DNA of 64,000 nucleotides from Paenibacillus agricola (GCF_011440305.1 NZ_JAAOIW010000010.1:234665-298664); one strand, 5' to 3'; numbered from the stretch's first letter, positions 9,147 to 17,551 are shown. Numbers and translations: made by a program. Notes: generated by a model from the sequence alone, not told the origin.

Positions 9147-10115
9147 ACAATCGCACAAAGCTATGACTCATCATGCTGATCAGCTCTGTAAGCAGTTTGA
9201 TTCTGTTTTTGGGCCAAAGGCTACAATTTGGACAAGTTGAACTCGATTTCGTAAGAGACACTGAATTTAATCGAGAGGCAAATCGCTTTCGACAAGAATA
9301 ACCTTCAGCAGGTGCTGGATTCCGTTCATAGCCGCAATCCGGATCTACTTGGAATGGATCGCTTCTGACGGGACGGTAATCTACGATACTTCCGGCGAAA
9401 TGGGGCGTTAGACTTCAGGCAATTGGTGGGTCGTATGGCAAATATGCCGAACAACCTGTGGGGCGCCTACGAACCGATAACGTTCGTTTATTCCCTTAAC
9501 CATAATACGCGGTCCTATTATTTGCTCTTAAGTTTGCAAGCGAAGCGATGCAAAAAGGGCAATACTTCTTCTATGCGCGCTCGTCCAAGGTCATTTATAC
9601 GAGGAAGAGCTTCAGTCCGGTGCGAAAATCATTCTGCAGCGATCCCGCCACATGGACAATTTACTGGATCAACTGTTGGACATCTCGCAGCAGGATGAGG
9701 ATTTACTCGAACTCCATTTTGCTCCGTATAACTTGTCCGAAATGATGCGGAAGATTGTATCGGATTACCTGTTGATTTTGGATGGCCAGGACTTCACAAT
9801 CGAAGTAGGCATACCCGATAGAGACGCGGTGATTGATATCAATCAGTCTCTTATCGAACGAACGAGCCTTTCGCAACTTGCTAGACAATGCCATTCGATA
9901 CGGAAACGAAGGGCATTTCCTCGGAATCGTATTACTCGGAATCGTATTAACGGAAGAGGAAGTATACATTACCGTCAAAGATCGTGGAAGAGGAATCGCG
10001 CCTTAGGATTGCGAGCGCGTCTTTGAACGGTTCTATTGTGTTGACGGAGGGAGAAAAGGCGATGGAATCGGCTTCGGACTGTCAATCGTCCAAGAAATCT
10101 TAGAATCTCAAAATT
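9143..10115 (+). pseudogene. Degraded sensor histidine kinase
   Basis: This is the remnant of a paralogue of the kinase at 3375. It starts MNNRTKL and hits a TGA where the intact copy has Trp, then continues recognisably through several frames. Readable pieces are the first membrane helix, part of the sensor (NMPNNLWGAYEPI matches LPTNLWTDGEQI) and, after a deletion near 9600, the segment from GAKIILQRSRHMDNLL into the ATPase region. The deletion removed the second membrane helix, linker and the phosphoacceptor His box. Further frameshifts break the ATPase domain (remnants of the FERFY and GIGFGLSIVQE motifs near 10025-10095). It cannot encode a working kinase. Confidence 0.88.
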
Positions 10116-10408
10116 TAGCCGTCATTATGGTAGGGTTCACCTTACACGCTATAACGGCTAAACCTCGTGATCAGGATCAGGATTGTCGGAATGTTGAGCC
10201 AGCCTTGCTGATGCAGAGCCTAGAACCATTTCTCACCTTAAGCGACCATGCGGTGTTGCCGCGTTAAGGTACGTCGAGGCTCATGCATCATCCAAGGCAT
10301 AGTTTCAGTACGTCCAAGCAGTGCGTCCAAGTTTTACGTATTCCAATTGATGACACACTCCCTATTGTAATATGGGAGAAGCCCTTTGATCACACGCTCT
10401 AGACTACG
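10116..10408. other. Non-coding stretch with second copy of the 28-bp repeat and a hairpin
   Basis: The stretch holds the exact 28-bp direct repeat copy (10136-10163) and an inverted repeat with arms ACCTTAA (10235-10241) and TTAAGGT (10264-10270). I see no convincing gene. It may be decayed coding sequence, since it links a pseudogene to a foreign-looking gene. Confidence 0.6.
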
Positions 10409-11161
10409 TCACCACGGAAGCGGGCCGTCTTCGTTCGAGAACGTGCCCGTCGGGCCGTTCTCGTCGAGAAGCGCGAGGCGCACGGGCTGGCTTGCAGCCT
10501 CTTGGACGGTGCGCGTGCCCTCGAAATTGTTGAGGTCCGTCCCGGTAAAGCCCGGGCACACAGCATTGACCTTGATGCCTGTTGACTCGAGTTCAATGGC
10601 TAAGGCGAGTGTGATCGCGTTGAGGGCGGTCTTCGACGGGCTGTAAACGGCACCGAACACCGCACGAGGCGGAAAGCTTGGATCTGCGTTCATTGACAGC
10701 GAACCTAAGTCGCTCGATAGGTTGACGATGCGTGCCGCCGGCGCTTCACGTAGGAGCGGCAGCAACGCTTGCGTGACGGCGATCACGCCGAACACATTCG
10801 TCTCGAACACCGCGCGTACCTCGTCGAGAGACGCGACACTCGGACGGCCCGAATTCGCGATCTCCGCGATCGACCTGCCCGGCTCACCCGCGTGCGATAT
10901 GCCCGCGTTGTTCACGAGCACGTCGAGCCGACCGAACTCGCTTCGGATGCGGTCCGCCGCTGCGGCGATGGAAGCCTGGCTTGTGACGTCGAGTTGGAGT
11001 GCTCGGGCATCCGCGCCGATGCTCTTCGCGGCCGTCTCCCCATGTTCGAGATTGCGCGACCCCACGAGCACGGTGAATCCGTGCCCCGCAAGATCCCTCG
11101 CGATTTGAAGACCAATTCCTTTGTTAGCCCCGGTTACCAAGGCGACGGGTTTGTTCTGCAT
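10409..11161 (-). CDS. Short-chain dehydrogenase/reductase, GC-rich
   Basis: This 250-residue SDR enzyme is likely an NADP(H)-dependent carbonyl reductase or alcohol dehydrogenase. It shows the cofactor motif TGANKGIG (about 10-17), NNAG, the catalytic Ser in NLSSDLG and the YSPSK catalytic Tyr/Lys pair, so the active site is complete. AAGGAG lies upstream of the ATG on the minus strand. GC content is visibly higher than in the neighbours and codons end mostly in G or C, which suggests acquisition from a high-GC donor. An MFS transporter remnant lies just upstream on the same strand. The substrate cannot be told. Confidence 0.9.
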   Translation of the reverse strand: MQNKPVALVTGANKGIGLQIARDLAGHGFTVLVGSRNLEHGETAAKSIGADARALQLDVTSQASIAAAADRIRSEFGRLDVLVNNAGISHAGEPGRSIAEIANSGRPSVASLDEVRAVFETNVFGVIAVTQALLPLLREAPAARIVNLSSDLGSLSMNADPSFPPRAVFGAVYSPSKTALNAITLALAIELESTGIKVNAVCPGFTGTDLNNFEGTRTVQEAASQPVRLALLDENGPTGTFSNEDGPLPW

Positions 11162-11204
11162 AGTGATACTCTCCTTTTTGCATCGATGTGCAATTATTTA
11201 ATGT

Positions 11205-11427
11205 AGACGTCTTCCCAACTAGTCGGATAATCGTCCGTCGATTTACAGAAATCCGCCATAAGATAGAGAATAAGCGCTGACTACCCATTGAAGATGTTCG
11301 CGGAGAAGCTCTGCTCTTCGCCAAGGGACGGCATGGCGACGAAAGTAATGGTGTAATCGAGCGCCATCATTAACTGAGATACAGCCAGGAAGAGTAGAGC
11401 CAATCCTTTAAATCTGTTTGCACTCAT
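11205..11427 (-). pseudogene. N-terminal remnant of an MFS drug-transporter gene
   Basis: From ATG 11427 the frame reads MSANRFKGLALLFLAVSQ and on through MALDYTITFVAMPSLGEEQ, typical of the first helix of EmrB/QacA-type (DHA2) transporters. It breaks near 11290. The next frame continues the family sequence as EHLQWVVSAYSLSYGGFL, stops, and a third frame gives GRLSD followed by LGRR, the loop motif between helices 2 and 3. The rest of the gene is absent. A GGAG ribosome binding site survives. It was probably transcribed with the SDR gene that follows. Confidence 0.8.
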
Positions 11428-12152
11428 CAAATATCAACTCCGCTTACAGGCAAGGGTTGTCTAATTAGGTTATAATTTTTGATCGAGACCATAACAGTGC
11501 TTCAAATTTGAGATCTTCAAGCATTTCTGGCCCATATTGTGCGAGTGGCCTCTTTTGCGAATTAAGCTCTCCGGACCAACTTACCAATTGTTTGCCTATG
11601 TTTGATACTCTGACCTCCTTTCACACCCCACTATAAGTTTGTATTGCATACGGCAGTTCACTTTTCGTTCATTAAAGCAGCCCGATGTTTAAATAGATGG
11701 TTGTTGCAGTGATTCTGAAAATACCAATGATCGAGCGTGGAGCTACCTTAGGGCTTCGACTACCCATGCACCCGAGTTGAATTCGCGTGTCCAGTAGAAT
11801 ATCACCTCTTCGCGACGTTGCTCTGCCGGGTTACTCAATGTCAGGCTGTTTCTCGAGAGTCAATTGCTCAGGCATCCCCTCCTTTCGCATTTTCATGGCC
11901 TTGTTTAATTAGACAATACGGGTTTGTTTCTGTTTACGAAAAAAAGTACAACACAGCTCTCAAATTAAATTACCATTACAAGCTGAAGCCATTGGACTGC
12001 TGAGTCCCAGCGCAAGACTGGAATTCTTGTTTCAGCCGGCGCTTTATTAATTCGATGCATTTAAACTTATCGATTTATTAAGTGAAAAATATACTGCCAA
12101 ACAGACAGTATTTCAGATCATTCATATCTTTATAATTTTATATATTTATTCT
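11428..12152. other. Intergenic stretch with no recognised gene
   Basis: On the minus strand a good ribosome binding site (AAGGAGGT, 11613-11620) precedes an open frame of about 45 codons ending at 11465, but no start codon stands at the right distance; its product (ending ALLWSRSKIIT) is not one I recognise. It may be another decayed gene. The remainder is AT-rich toward the ArsR gene. A plus-strand open frame at 11818-12003 has no ribosome binding site and no family signal. Confidence 0.5.
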
Positions 12153-12175
12153 TATCGAAATATAAACCAAAAAAA

Positions 12176-12460
12176 TTAATCTTGCTCTGTCCCAAGCATA
12201 ACATGACTCTTTAATGTATCCTGGTTGATTTGATAATAATGGTAAGTCCCTTCCTTGCGTGATAACCTTAAAACCCCGCAGTCGACGAGTTGCTTAAGAT
12301 GATGTGAAAGGGTGGAACCTTTAAAATTCAGACGCTCCCCCATCTCAGTACAACTTAATTCTTTATGCTTACATAAGAGCTTTACAATATTTAACCGGGT
12401 TGGCTCCCCGAGTGCCTTGAAGATCTTAACGGCTTCATTATGTGCTTGTTCAGTGCTCAT
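12176..12460 (-). CDS. ArsR-family winged-helix repressor
   Basis: This is a 94-residue ArsR/SmtB-type regulator. The helix-turn-helix region reads GEPTRLNIVKLL, then LSCTEMGERL and STLSHHLKQLVDCGVL, followed by the beta wing (RKEGTYHYYQI). I choose ATG 12460 because GGGAGG lies just upstream; a start at 12490 lacks one. The classical metal motif ELCVCDL is replaced by ELSCTEM, with a single Cys, so metal sensing of the ArsR type is doubtful. AT-rich repeats flank the gene (12153-12167 and 12498-12513) and may be its operators. No obvious target gene adjoins it. Confidence 0.88.
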   Translation of the reverse strand: MSTEQAHNEAVKIFKALGEPTRLNIVKLLCKHKELSCTEMGERLNFKGSTLSHHLKQLVDCGVLRLSRKEGTYHYYQINQDTLKSHVMLGTEQD

Positions 12461-12497
12461 CTGTTGCCCTCCCTTCATTGATTTATACATTTATATA

Positions 12498-12513
12498 TAT
12501 CGAAATATTAAAC
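12498..12513. promoter_or_regulatory. Candidate ArsR-type operator
   Basis: TATCGAAATATTAAAC lies upstream of the ArsR gene start. Nearly the same sequence (TATCGAAATATAAAC) occurs after the gene at 12153-12167. AT-rich sites near the promoter are usual for this family; binding is inferred. Confidence 0.35.
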
Positions 12514-12587
12514 TATATACTTTTCCTTGTCAATAGACGCTTCTGACAAAATGTCAATTCATTCAAAACGATATTAGCCCATCAATG

Positions 12588-12611
12588 AAAAAAAGACCAC
12601 AGCGGCGGTCT
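12588..12611 (-). terminator. Minus-strand terminator without an upstream gene
   Basis: On the minus strand AGACCGCC pairs with the GGTCT side (one G-T pair), followed by seven T. No minus-strand gene lies immediately upstream, so it may have lost its gene or may insulate the ArsR gene from transcription arriving from the right. Confidence 0.55.
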
Positions 12612-12670
12612 ACCCCATTTAACTATCGTACCCGTTCGTTTAGCGATATCCACCAATTATTTACTTATTA

Positions 12671-12699
12671 TTGACAGCATTTTGAGTTCAGGGTAAAGT
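12671..12699 (+). promoter_or_regulatory. Sigma-A-like promoter of the LacI regulator-ribokinase operon
   Basis: A perfect -35 box TTGACA (12671-12676) is 17 bases from TAAAGT (12694-12699), a 4 of 6 match to the -10 consensus. The operator palindrome begins 15 bases further on. Confidence 0.6.
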
Positions 12700-12714
12700 A
12701 AATGATATCAGATG

Positions 12715-12728
12715 TGGTACCGGTACCA
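12715..12728. promoter_or_regulatory. LacI-family operator palindrome
   Basis: TGGTACCGGTACCA is a perfect 14-bp palindrome with the central CG step typical of LacI/GalR-family sites. It lies between the promoter and the LacI-type gene, so autorepression is likely. Confidence 0.65.
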
Positions 12729-12814
12729 TATTTAGCAGGCGCGTTACTGTAATAGATAGGATTATCGTTATCAATGCGATTATCAGCACATATGTATGCA
12801 GAGGCGGAATTGAT

Positions 12815-13816
12815 ATGGCAACTATTCGAGATGTGGCCAAATTGGCGGGGGTTTCGGTTTCAACGGTTTCCCGAGTACTGAATAAGAATGGCTATGTCCA
12901 TACAGAAACTGAGAACAAGGTAGCCGATGCGATCCAGAGGCTGGACTATGAGCCTAACGCTGTTGCCAGAGGCTTGGCCAACCAGAAAACCATGACGCTT
13001 GCCTTGATTCTGCCTGATATAACGAACCCGTATTTTCCATTGCTCTCCAAGGCAGTGGAGAATGTCGCAAGAGCCTACGGCTATTCCGTTATATTATGCA
13101 ATGCGGATGACCATCTTGGTGAACCCAAATCGTATATCGAGTTGCTCCGCCAGGCTTATATTGGCGGCATTATTTTTGCTACACATGCTTTAGAGCCCCA
13201 GGATATCGATTATTTAAACAAGCATCAAATACCTTTTGTCGTTTTGGATAGGGCGCCAACCCGGCAATACAGTGTGGTTCGCTCTCGCAATTATGAAGGG
13301 GCCAAGCTTGCGGTCAGGCATTTGCTAGATTCAGGCTGCCGGCAGATTGCCCATATTTACGGTCCACCGGAAATCTTCACAGCTAGTGAGCGAAGGCAGG
13401 GGTATATGGATTCCGTACAGGCCTATGATTGGTATCGCCCTGAGCTGATGGTTCCTGGTGATTTCCAGCTGGAGGGTGGAATGGAGGCGGCCAAGCAATT
13501 AATGGAGCGGCATCCCGATATCGACGGGATTTTTGCCGGTAACGACCTGATGGCGGTAGGCGCTTTGAAAGCCTTGCTGCGGATGGGGATTAAGGTTCCT
13601 GAACAGGTGGCGATTTGTGGCTTCGACGGGATTTTTCTCACTGAGGTGATCGAGCCTGAATTAACGACGATCGCACAGCCCATCTATGAGATGGGGGCCT
13701 TGGCTGTGAAAATTTTGCTGGGGAAAATAGCGGGAAGTGATGACTTGGACCAGGTACATGAATTGGAGGTCAGCCTGGTTGTCAGGCAATCTACGAAAAG
13801 GGGAAAGCTGGAATGA
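12815..13816 (+). CDS. LacI/RbsR-family transcriptional regulator
   Basis: This 333-residue repressor has the usual N-terminal helix-turn-helix (IRDVAKLAGVSVSTVSRVLN) and hinge helix (YEPNAVARGLA). A periplasmic-binding-protein-like effector domain covers about 62-330, with FAGNDLMAVGALKAL and the CGFDG...ELTTIAQP segments. The family length is about 330-340, so it is complete. The 4-base overlap with the ribokinase gene makes ribose or a related pentose the most likely effector, as with RbsR. A promoter and a perfect palindrome precede it. No ribose transporter or RbsD gene is in the window. Confidence 0.93.
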   Translation: MATIRDVAKLAGVSVSTVSRVLNKNGYVHTETENKVADAIQRLDYEPNAVARGLANQKTMTLALILPDITNPYFPLLSKAVENVARAYGYSVILCNADDHLGEPKSYIELLRQAYIGGIIFATHALEPQDIDYLNKHQIPFVVLDRAPTRQYSVVRSRNYEGAKLAVRHLLDSGCRQIAHIYGPPEIFTASERRQGYMDSVQAYDWYRPELMVPGDFQLEGGMEAAKQLMERHPDIDGIFAGNDLMAVGALKALLRMGIKVPEQVAICGFDGIFLTEVIEPELTTIAQPIYEMGALAVKILLGKIAGSDDLDQVHELEVSLVVRQSTKRGKLE

Positions 13817-14718
13817 ATGCAAAAATTATAGTAGTAGGGAGCTTAAATATGGATCTTGTGGTCCAGGTTCAGGAGCTGCCCAAAGAAGGAGAAACACTGC
13901 TCGGGATCGCAATGTCGGAAAATCCGGGAGGCAAGGGTGCTAACCAGGCCGTCGCTATTGGCAAGCTGCAAGCATCGGTCAGCATGATAGGCAGAGTCGG
14001 CAAGGATGCCCATGGCGCCCGATTATTGGACTCTTTGCAGCAGGCAGGTGTGGACACGCAATATTTGATGGAATCCACAACGCCGACAGGTATTGCCCTT
14101 GTAACCGTAGACGGGCATGGCAGCAATCATATTATCGTGGTGCCGGGCGCCAACTTCGAGCTGGCTGTGGCGGATATTGAACAGCAGCGGGCAGCTATCG
14201 AGCAATGTGAGATCGTGGTTTTACAGCTGGAGGTTCCGATGGCTACGGTGGTTTATACGCTTAAGTTGGCCAAAGAGTTGGGCAAAACCACGATCTTGAA
14301 TCCGGCTCCCGCCCAGCCACTGAGCAAGGAATTGCTGCAATATGTCGATTTGCTCGTTCCTAATGAGCATGAGCTGCAAAGCCTGTCCGGCATCGAGGTT
14401 ATCGATGAGGCCTCGCTGAAACAAGCGGCGATTGCCCTGCTTGGGCAAGGTGTACAGGCGTTGCTTGTGACGCTAGGCGCAGCAGGCTGCTGCTACATCG
14501 ACCATGACGGGTTCACGATGTACCCGACAGCCAAGGTACAGGCAGTGGATACGACGGCCGCGGGCGACAGCTTTATCGGCGGTTTTGTAGCCGGATATGT
14601 GCAGCACCACGACATGGCGGCAGCCATTGCACAGGCCCAGAAGGCCGCTGCGATTACCGTGACCAGGCATGGCGCGCAGGTATCGTTGCCAACTTGGAAT
14701 GAATTATCCAACGCCTGA
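13813..14718 (+). CDS. rbsK: Ribokinase
   Basis: This 301-residue PfkB-family sugar kinase phosphorylates D-ribose to ribose 5-phosphate with ATP. The first PfkB signature is seen as NPGGKGANQAVA (about 37-48). The anion hole and catalytic Asp are in DTTAAGDSFIGG (about 247-258), and the substrate motif GSLNMDLVV lies at the start. The full family length (about 300) is present. It overlaps the LacI-type regulator gene by 4 bases (ATGA), so the two are co-translated, and a strong terminator follows. A related sugar cannot be excluded from sequence alone, but all residues fit a true ribokinase. Confidence 0.93.
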   Translation: MNAKIIVVGSLNMDLVVQVQELPKEGETLLGIAMSENPGGKGANQAVAIGKLQASVSMIGRVGKDAHGARLLDSLQQAGVDTQYLMESTTPTGIALVTVDGHGSNHIIVVPGANFELAVADIEQQRAAIEQCEIVVLQLEVPMATVVYTLKLAKELGKTTILNPAPAQPLSKELLQYVDLLVPNEHELQSLSGIEVIDEASLKQAAIALLGQGVQALLVTLGAAGCCYIDHDGFTMYPTAKVQAVDTTAAGDSFIGGFVAGYVQHHDMAAAIAQAQKAAAITVTRHGAQVSLPTWNELSNA

Positions 14719-14784
14719 GCACAACTGGGTTCACAAGTGACTTATCCAAACCTAAAAATACAGATCAAACAGGCGGCTAACCCT

Positions 14785-14807
14785 TAGACGGGCTACCGTC
14801 TATTTTT
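14785..14807 (+). terminator. Terminator after ribokinase
   Basis: TAGACGG and CCGTCTA form a 7-bp stem around a GCTA loop, followed by TTTTT. Confidence 0.88.
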
Positions 14808-14906
14808 GCTTGTATGGGTGAACACCGTGCTCCCCATGGGTGAAGCTCCATAGACTGTTGTTGTGTACCCTAGTTACATGCCCTACACTTTATGGAGGTG
14901 TCCCGA

Positions 14907-15206
14907 ATGGAAAAATATCAGCCTATGCCTACGTACAATACCCAGATGCCATATACCGCGCCAGCGCCGATGCCCAAACCAATGACGTCTGCAATGCCGA
15001 GCAGCTATATGCAGCCGATTAATGTGCATGCCAGCTATGAAGAAATTAATATTTACGAGCAAAAAAAACCCGTATACCACCATCATCCCGTACCTTGCCA
15101 TCAGCCCGTTCCTTGCCATAAACCAGCAGGGGGATGGTCGTCAGCCGGTTCGATTCTGGTCCTGTACATTTTGCTTGCTATTATTCTGCGTAGTGTTTGG
15201 AAATAA
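14907..15206 (+). CDS. Small Pro/His-rich protein with C-terminal membrane helix, YjcZ-like
   Basis: The protein has 99 residues. ATG 14907 stands at a good distance from GGAGGTG; the ATG at 14892 overlaps that site and is rejected. The N-terminal two thirds are rich in Pro, Met, Gln and Tyr, with a His cluster (YHHHPVPCHQPVPCH). The C-terminus is a single hydrophobic segment (GSILVLYILLAIILRSVW). A short C-terminal helix of this kind resembles YjcZ-type sporulation proteins of Bacillus and Paenibacillus, though those are usually shorter. The repeated VPCH units could bind metal. The gene is monocistronic. Confidence 0.6.
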   Translation: MEKYQPMPTYNTQMPYTAPAPMPKPMTSAMPSSYMQPINVHASYEEINIYEQKKPVYHHHPVPCHQPVPCHKPAGGWSSAGSILVLYILLAIILRSVWK

Positions 15207-15311
15207 CCATGTGGAATGGTGCATGAGGGCACGGAATGGCTGATGGGATAGGCAACCCCGCCAACCCACTCGATTAGCAGGTATAATGTATCTTTGCCTC
15301 CTTGTTCCTAA

Positions 15312-15359
15312 AGGAAAGACCCTTTATAAATATCCTACCCGGGGTATGGGGTCTTTCCT
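15312..15359. repeat. Inverted repeat with 11-bp arms
   Basis: AGGAAAGACCC (15312-15322) and GGGTCTTTCCT (15349-15359) are perfect arms, with a nested palindrome TACCCGGGGTA in the loop. There is no T run on either strand, so it is not a standard terminator. It lies in the roughly 300-base gap before the nitroreductase gene, where I see no gene. Confidence 0.7.
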
Positions 15360-15515
15360 AGGAGCTCCAGTTTAGCCTCAAAAGCTCCATTCATAACAAT
15401 TATCATACGGGAATCCACTTGCAAAAAGTAAGCTAGTATTCCTATAATACCTATATAGAAGCTTGAATTAAGCTCCTGGTTTAGAGGGATACTTGAAAGC
15501 GAGAGGAATGAGGAC

Positions 15516-16259
15516 ATGAACGAGACCATCCGGCTTCTGAACAGTCACCAATCAATTCGTAACTTTACTGAGCAACCTGTCACACAGGAGCAGCTTCAAA
15601 CCATCATATCAGCAGCGCAAAGGGCTTCCAGCTCCAGCAATGTACAGGCGTATAGCGTGATTCATATAACAGATGAGGACAAAAGAAAGCAGATTGCGGA
15701 GTGGGCAGACAACCAGGCGCATATTAGTAAAAGTCCGGTTTTTCTTGTATGGTGCGCAGATCTGTACCGGCTAAGGGAAGCCTACAGTATGCATGAAGAT
15801 CCTGGGCAGGCATACCTGGGCACGACGGAGAATTGGATCGTCGCGACCGTTGATGCTGCACTGGCTGCACAAAATGCGGCTATCGCAGCCGAATCCTTAG
15901 GCATGGGGATCGTCTACATTGGAGCGATTCGCAACCGGATCGAGGCTGTGTCCGAACTGTTAGGGCTGCCTGCATATACAAGTCCACTTTTTGGCATGTG
16001 CATAGGCTATCCCAACCAGAATCCTGGGCAAAAGCCCCGATTGCCGCAGCAAGCAATATTGCACCATAATACTTACCAAACCGATGGGGTGGTGGAGCAA
16101 ATCACGGATTACGATAACACGATGATGGATTACATAATGAAGCGTACAGGCGGGAAAAGAAGTAACGGTTGGTCGGAGGATATGAGAAACAAGCTGAAAG
16201 CACCTTCACGCCTGGACATCAAGAGCTACCTGAATGGGCAGGGGCTGGATAAAGAGTAG
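15516..16259 (+). CDS. NADPH-dependent nitroreductase/flavin reductase, NfsA type
   Basis: The protein has 247 residues of the nitroreductase superfamily, FMN-dependent and cytoplasmic. The N-terminal FMN-binding segment is SHQSIRNFTEQPV (Arg-Xaa-Phe as in NfsA). AAQRASSSSNVQAY provides phosphate contacts and GMGIVYIGAIRN the later FMN contact. CIGYPNQNPGQKPRLP is the typical family signature. The length matches the NfsA/Frp group (about 240-250). A GAGGA site lies upstream of ATG. Such enzymes reduce nitroaromatics, quinones or chromate. It is a single-gene unit ended by a strong hairpin. Confidence 0.92.
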   Translation: MNETIRLLNSHQSIRNFTEQPVTQEQLQTIISAAQRASSSSNVQAYSVIHITDEDKRKQIAEWADNQAHISKSPVFLVWCADLYRLREAYSMHEDPGQAYLGTTENWIVATVDAALAAQNAAIAAESLGMGIVYIGAIRNRIEAVSELLGLPAYTSPLFGMCIGYPNQNPGQKPRLPQQAILHHNTYQTDGVVEQITDYDNTMMDYIMKRTGGKRSNGWSEDMRNKLKAPSRLDIKSYLNGQGLDKE

Positions 16260-16298
16260 AGGTAAAGGCAAATCGTATCAAGTGATGACGCAAATGAA

Positions 16299-16336
16299 TA
16301 AAAGGGACGGTGGCCATATGGTCACCGTCCCTTTGT
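16299..16336. terminator. Strong hairpin terminator after nitroreductase
   Basis: AAAGGGACGGTG and CACCGTCCCTTT form a 12-bp stem, flanked by A and T residues. It stands between convergent genes and can serve both strands. Confidence 0.8.
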
Positions 16337-16385
16337 ATTGCGCCCAACATGGTCGCTATCTTTAGGGTGGAAATTGTCGCAACAT

Positions 16386-17282
16386 TTATGGTTTCCTGAG
16401 CGAGAACGCTTGCTCTAACTGATAAATCAGCGATTTATCATCTTTGGCTAAAGACAAAAGGTACACATACATCCCCTGAATGATGGTAGGGTTGCAGGGC
16501 TGCTTATCCATTTCATCTGCTACCGCTTGTAAGGATCTGAGCATTTCTTCAAGCTTATGAGGATCAGCAATATGCTGTTGAATCCATTCCATTATTTCTT
16601 CAACACTGGAAGCAAAAGTCTTAACAGGAACCACATCTGGGTTCAATCTTAATTCAGATGCGCGGAGCATAGGGGTAGTTTGCCTAGCCGTGTTTTGCCT
16701 CCGTATAATCCCCTCCACCAAATCCTCCAGTCTTTCGATAAGATATTGGGAAAGCACGACAGGATTGACCGCATAGTCACAAAAGATATGATAGAAAAAA
16801 AATTCTTTTAACGAGCCAGCAAGTATGCTCGCCAAATCCATCGAATGAGGCTTAATATCTGAATCTGAGCCATATTGTTCCTCAATCCGTTCCCGAAACC
16901 AATGAACATAGGAGATGGTCTCCCTTGTCATGGCTTCACTGATCGTTTTCTCGGTAAATGCAACTCCCTTAATCATCATAGCCAGGAAATCTTTATTCTC
17001 CAATACAATCTGGCACTGAATTTCAATCCCCTTCATGATACGTTCGGTGGGAGAGAGCAGTTGGTTCTGCGTAACCATATGGAGTTCATTACGCACTTTT
17101 TCGTAATAATTATGGTTGAAAATAAATACAAGCAGCTCTTCTTTTGATTGGAATTGCTGGTAGAAGGCACCTTTGGACACACCAGCAAGGCTGACAATGT
17201 CCTGCACTGAGGTTGAATGATAATCGCGTTCACCGAATAATTTAATAGCAGCTTGTACTAATAATTCCTTTTTATTGTTCAT
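16386..17282 (-). CDS. TetR-family repressor, probable regulator of the divergent RND pump
   Basis: The protein has 298 residues, which is long for TetR (usually about 190-220) because of an extended C-terminal domain. The N-terminal DNA-binding domain shows LVQAAIKLFGERDYHSTSV, DIVSLAGVSKGAFY and QFQSKEELL. The gene is divergent from the MarR-like/RND/adaptor operon, and the 270-bp gap contains two TetR-type palindromes, so it most likely represses both itself and the pump. The start ATG 17282 has only a weak ribosome binding site. The ligand is presumably a pump substrate. Confidence 0.88.
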   Translation of the reverse strand: MNNKKELLVQAAIKLFGERDYHSTSVQDIVSLAGVSKGAFYQQFQSKEELLVFIFNHNYYEKVRNELHMVTQNQLLSPTERIMKGIEIQCQIVLENKDFLAMMIKGVAFTEKTISEAMTRETISYVHWFRERIEEQYGSDSDIKPHSMDLASILAGSLKEFFFYHIFCDYAVNPVVLSQYLIERLEDLVEGIIRRQNTARQTTPMLRASELRLNPDVVPVKTFASSVEEIMEWIQQHIADPHKLEEMLRSLQAVADEMDKQPCNPTIIQGMYVYLLSLAKDDKSLIYQLEQAFSLRKP

Positions 17283-17375
17283 TGGGCCATTTCACATCCC
17301 GTTGATTAATTTCGAATGAGCCAAATATACGTGCACAACTCATTCTAAAGGTTATCATTATATTCGTCAAGGTTG

Positions 17376-17389
17376 TGACCGAGCGGTCA
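17376..17389. promoter_or_regulatory. TetR-type operator 1
   Basis: TGACCGAGCGGTCA is a perfect inverted repeat (6-bp arms, 2-bp centre) in the gap between the TetR gene and the efflux operon. Confidence 0.6.
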
Positions 17390-17472
17390 TAATTGAAATT
17401 ATTTCTGTATTATTGATTGAAAATGGAGGAAATATAAGGTATATTTATGTCTGACTTATTGGTCATAATAAT

Positions 17473-17488
17473 ATGACTGACTAGTCAT
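17473..17488. promoter_or_regulatory. TetR-type operator 2
   Basis: ATGACTGACTAGTCAT is a 16-bp palindrome (6-bp arms, 4-bp centre) nearer the efflux operon. It differs from operator 1 in centre length and arm sequence but shares the TGAC...GTCA frame. Confidence 0.55.
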
Positions 17489-17551
17489 TTTGTGCGATTA
17501 TCATCAATCATATTCGCAACACTACGAAAGTAAAGAACGGGGAGCTGATAC

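Noticed and set aside
10722..11206. Plus-strand frames of 128 and 145 codons
   Set aside because: They are antisense to the complete SDR gene; high GC content leaves several frames open by chance.
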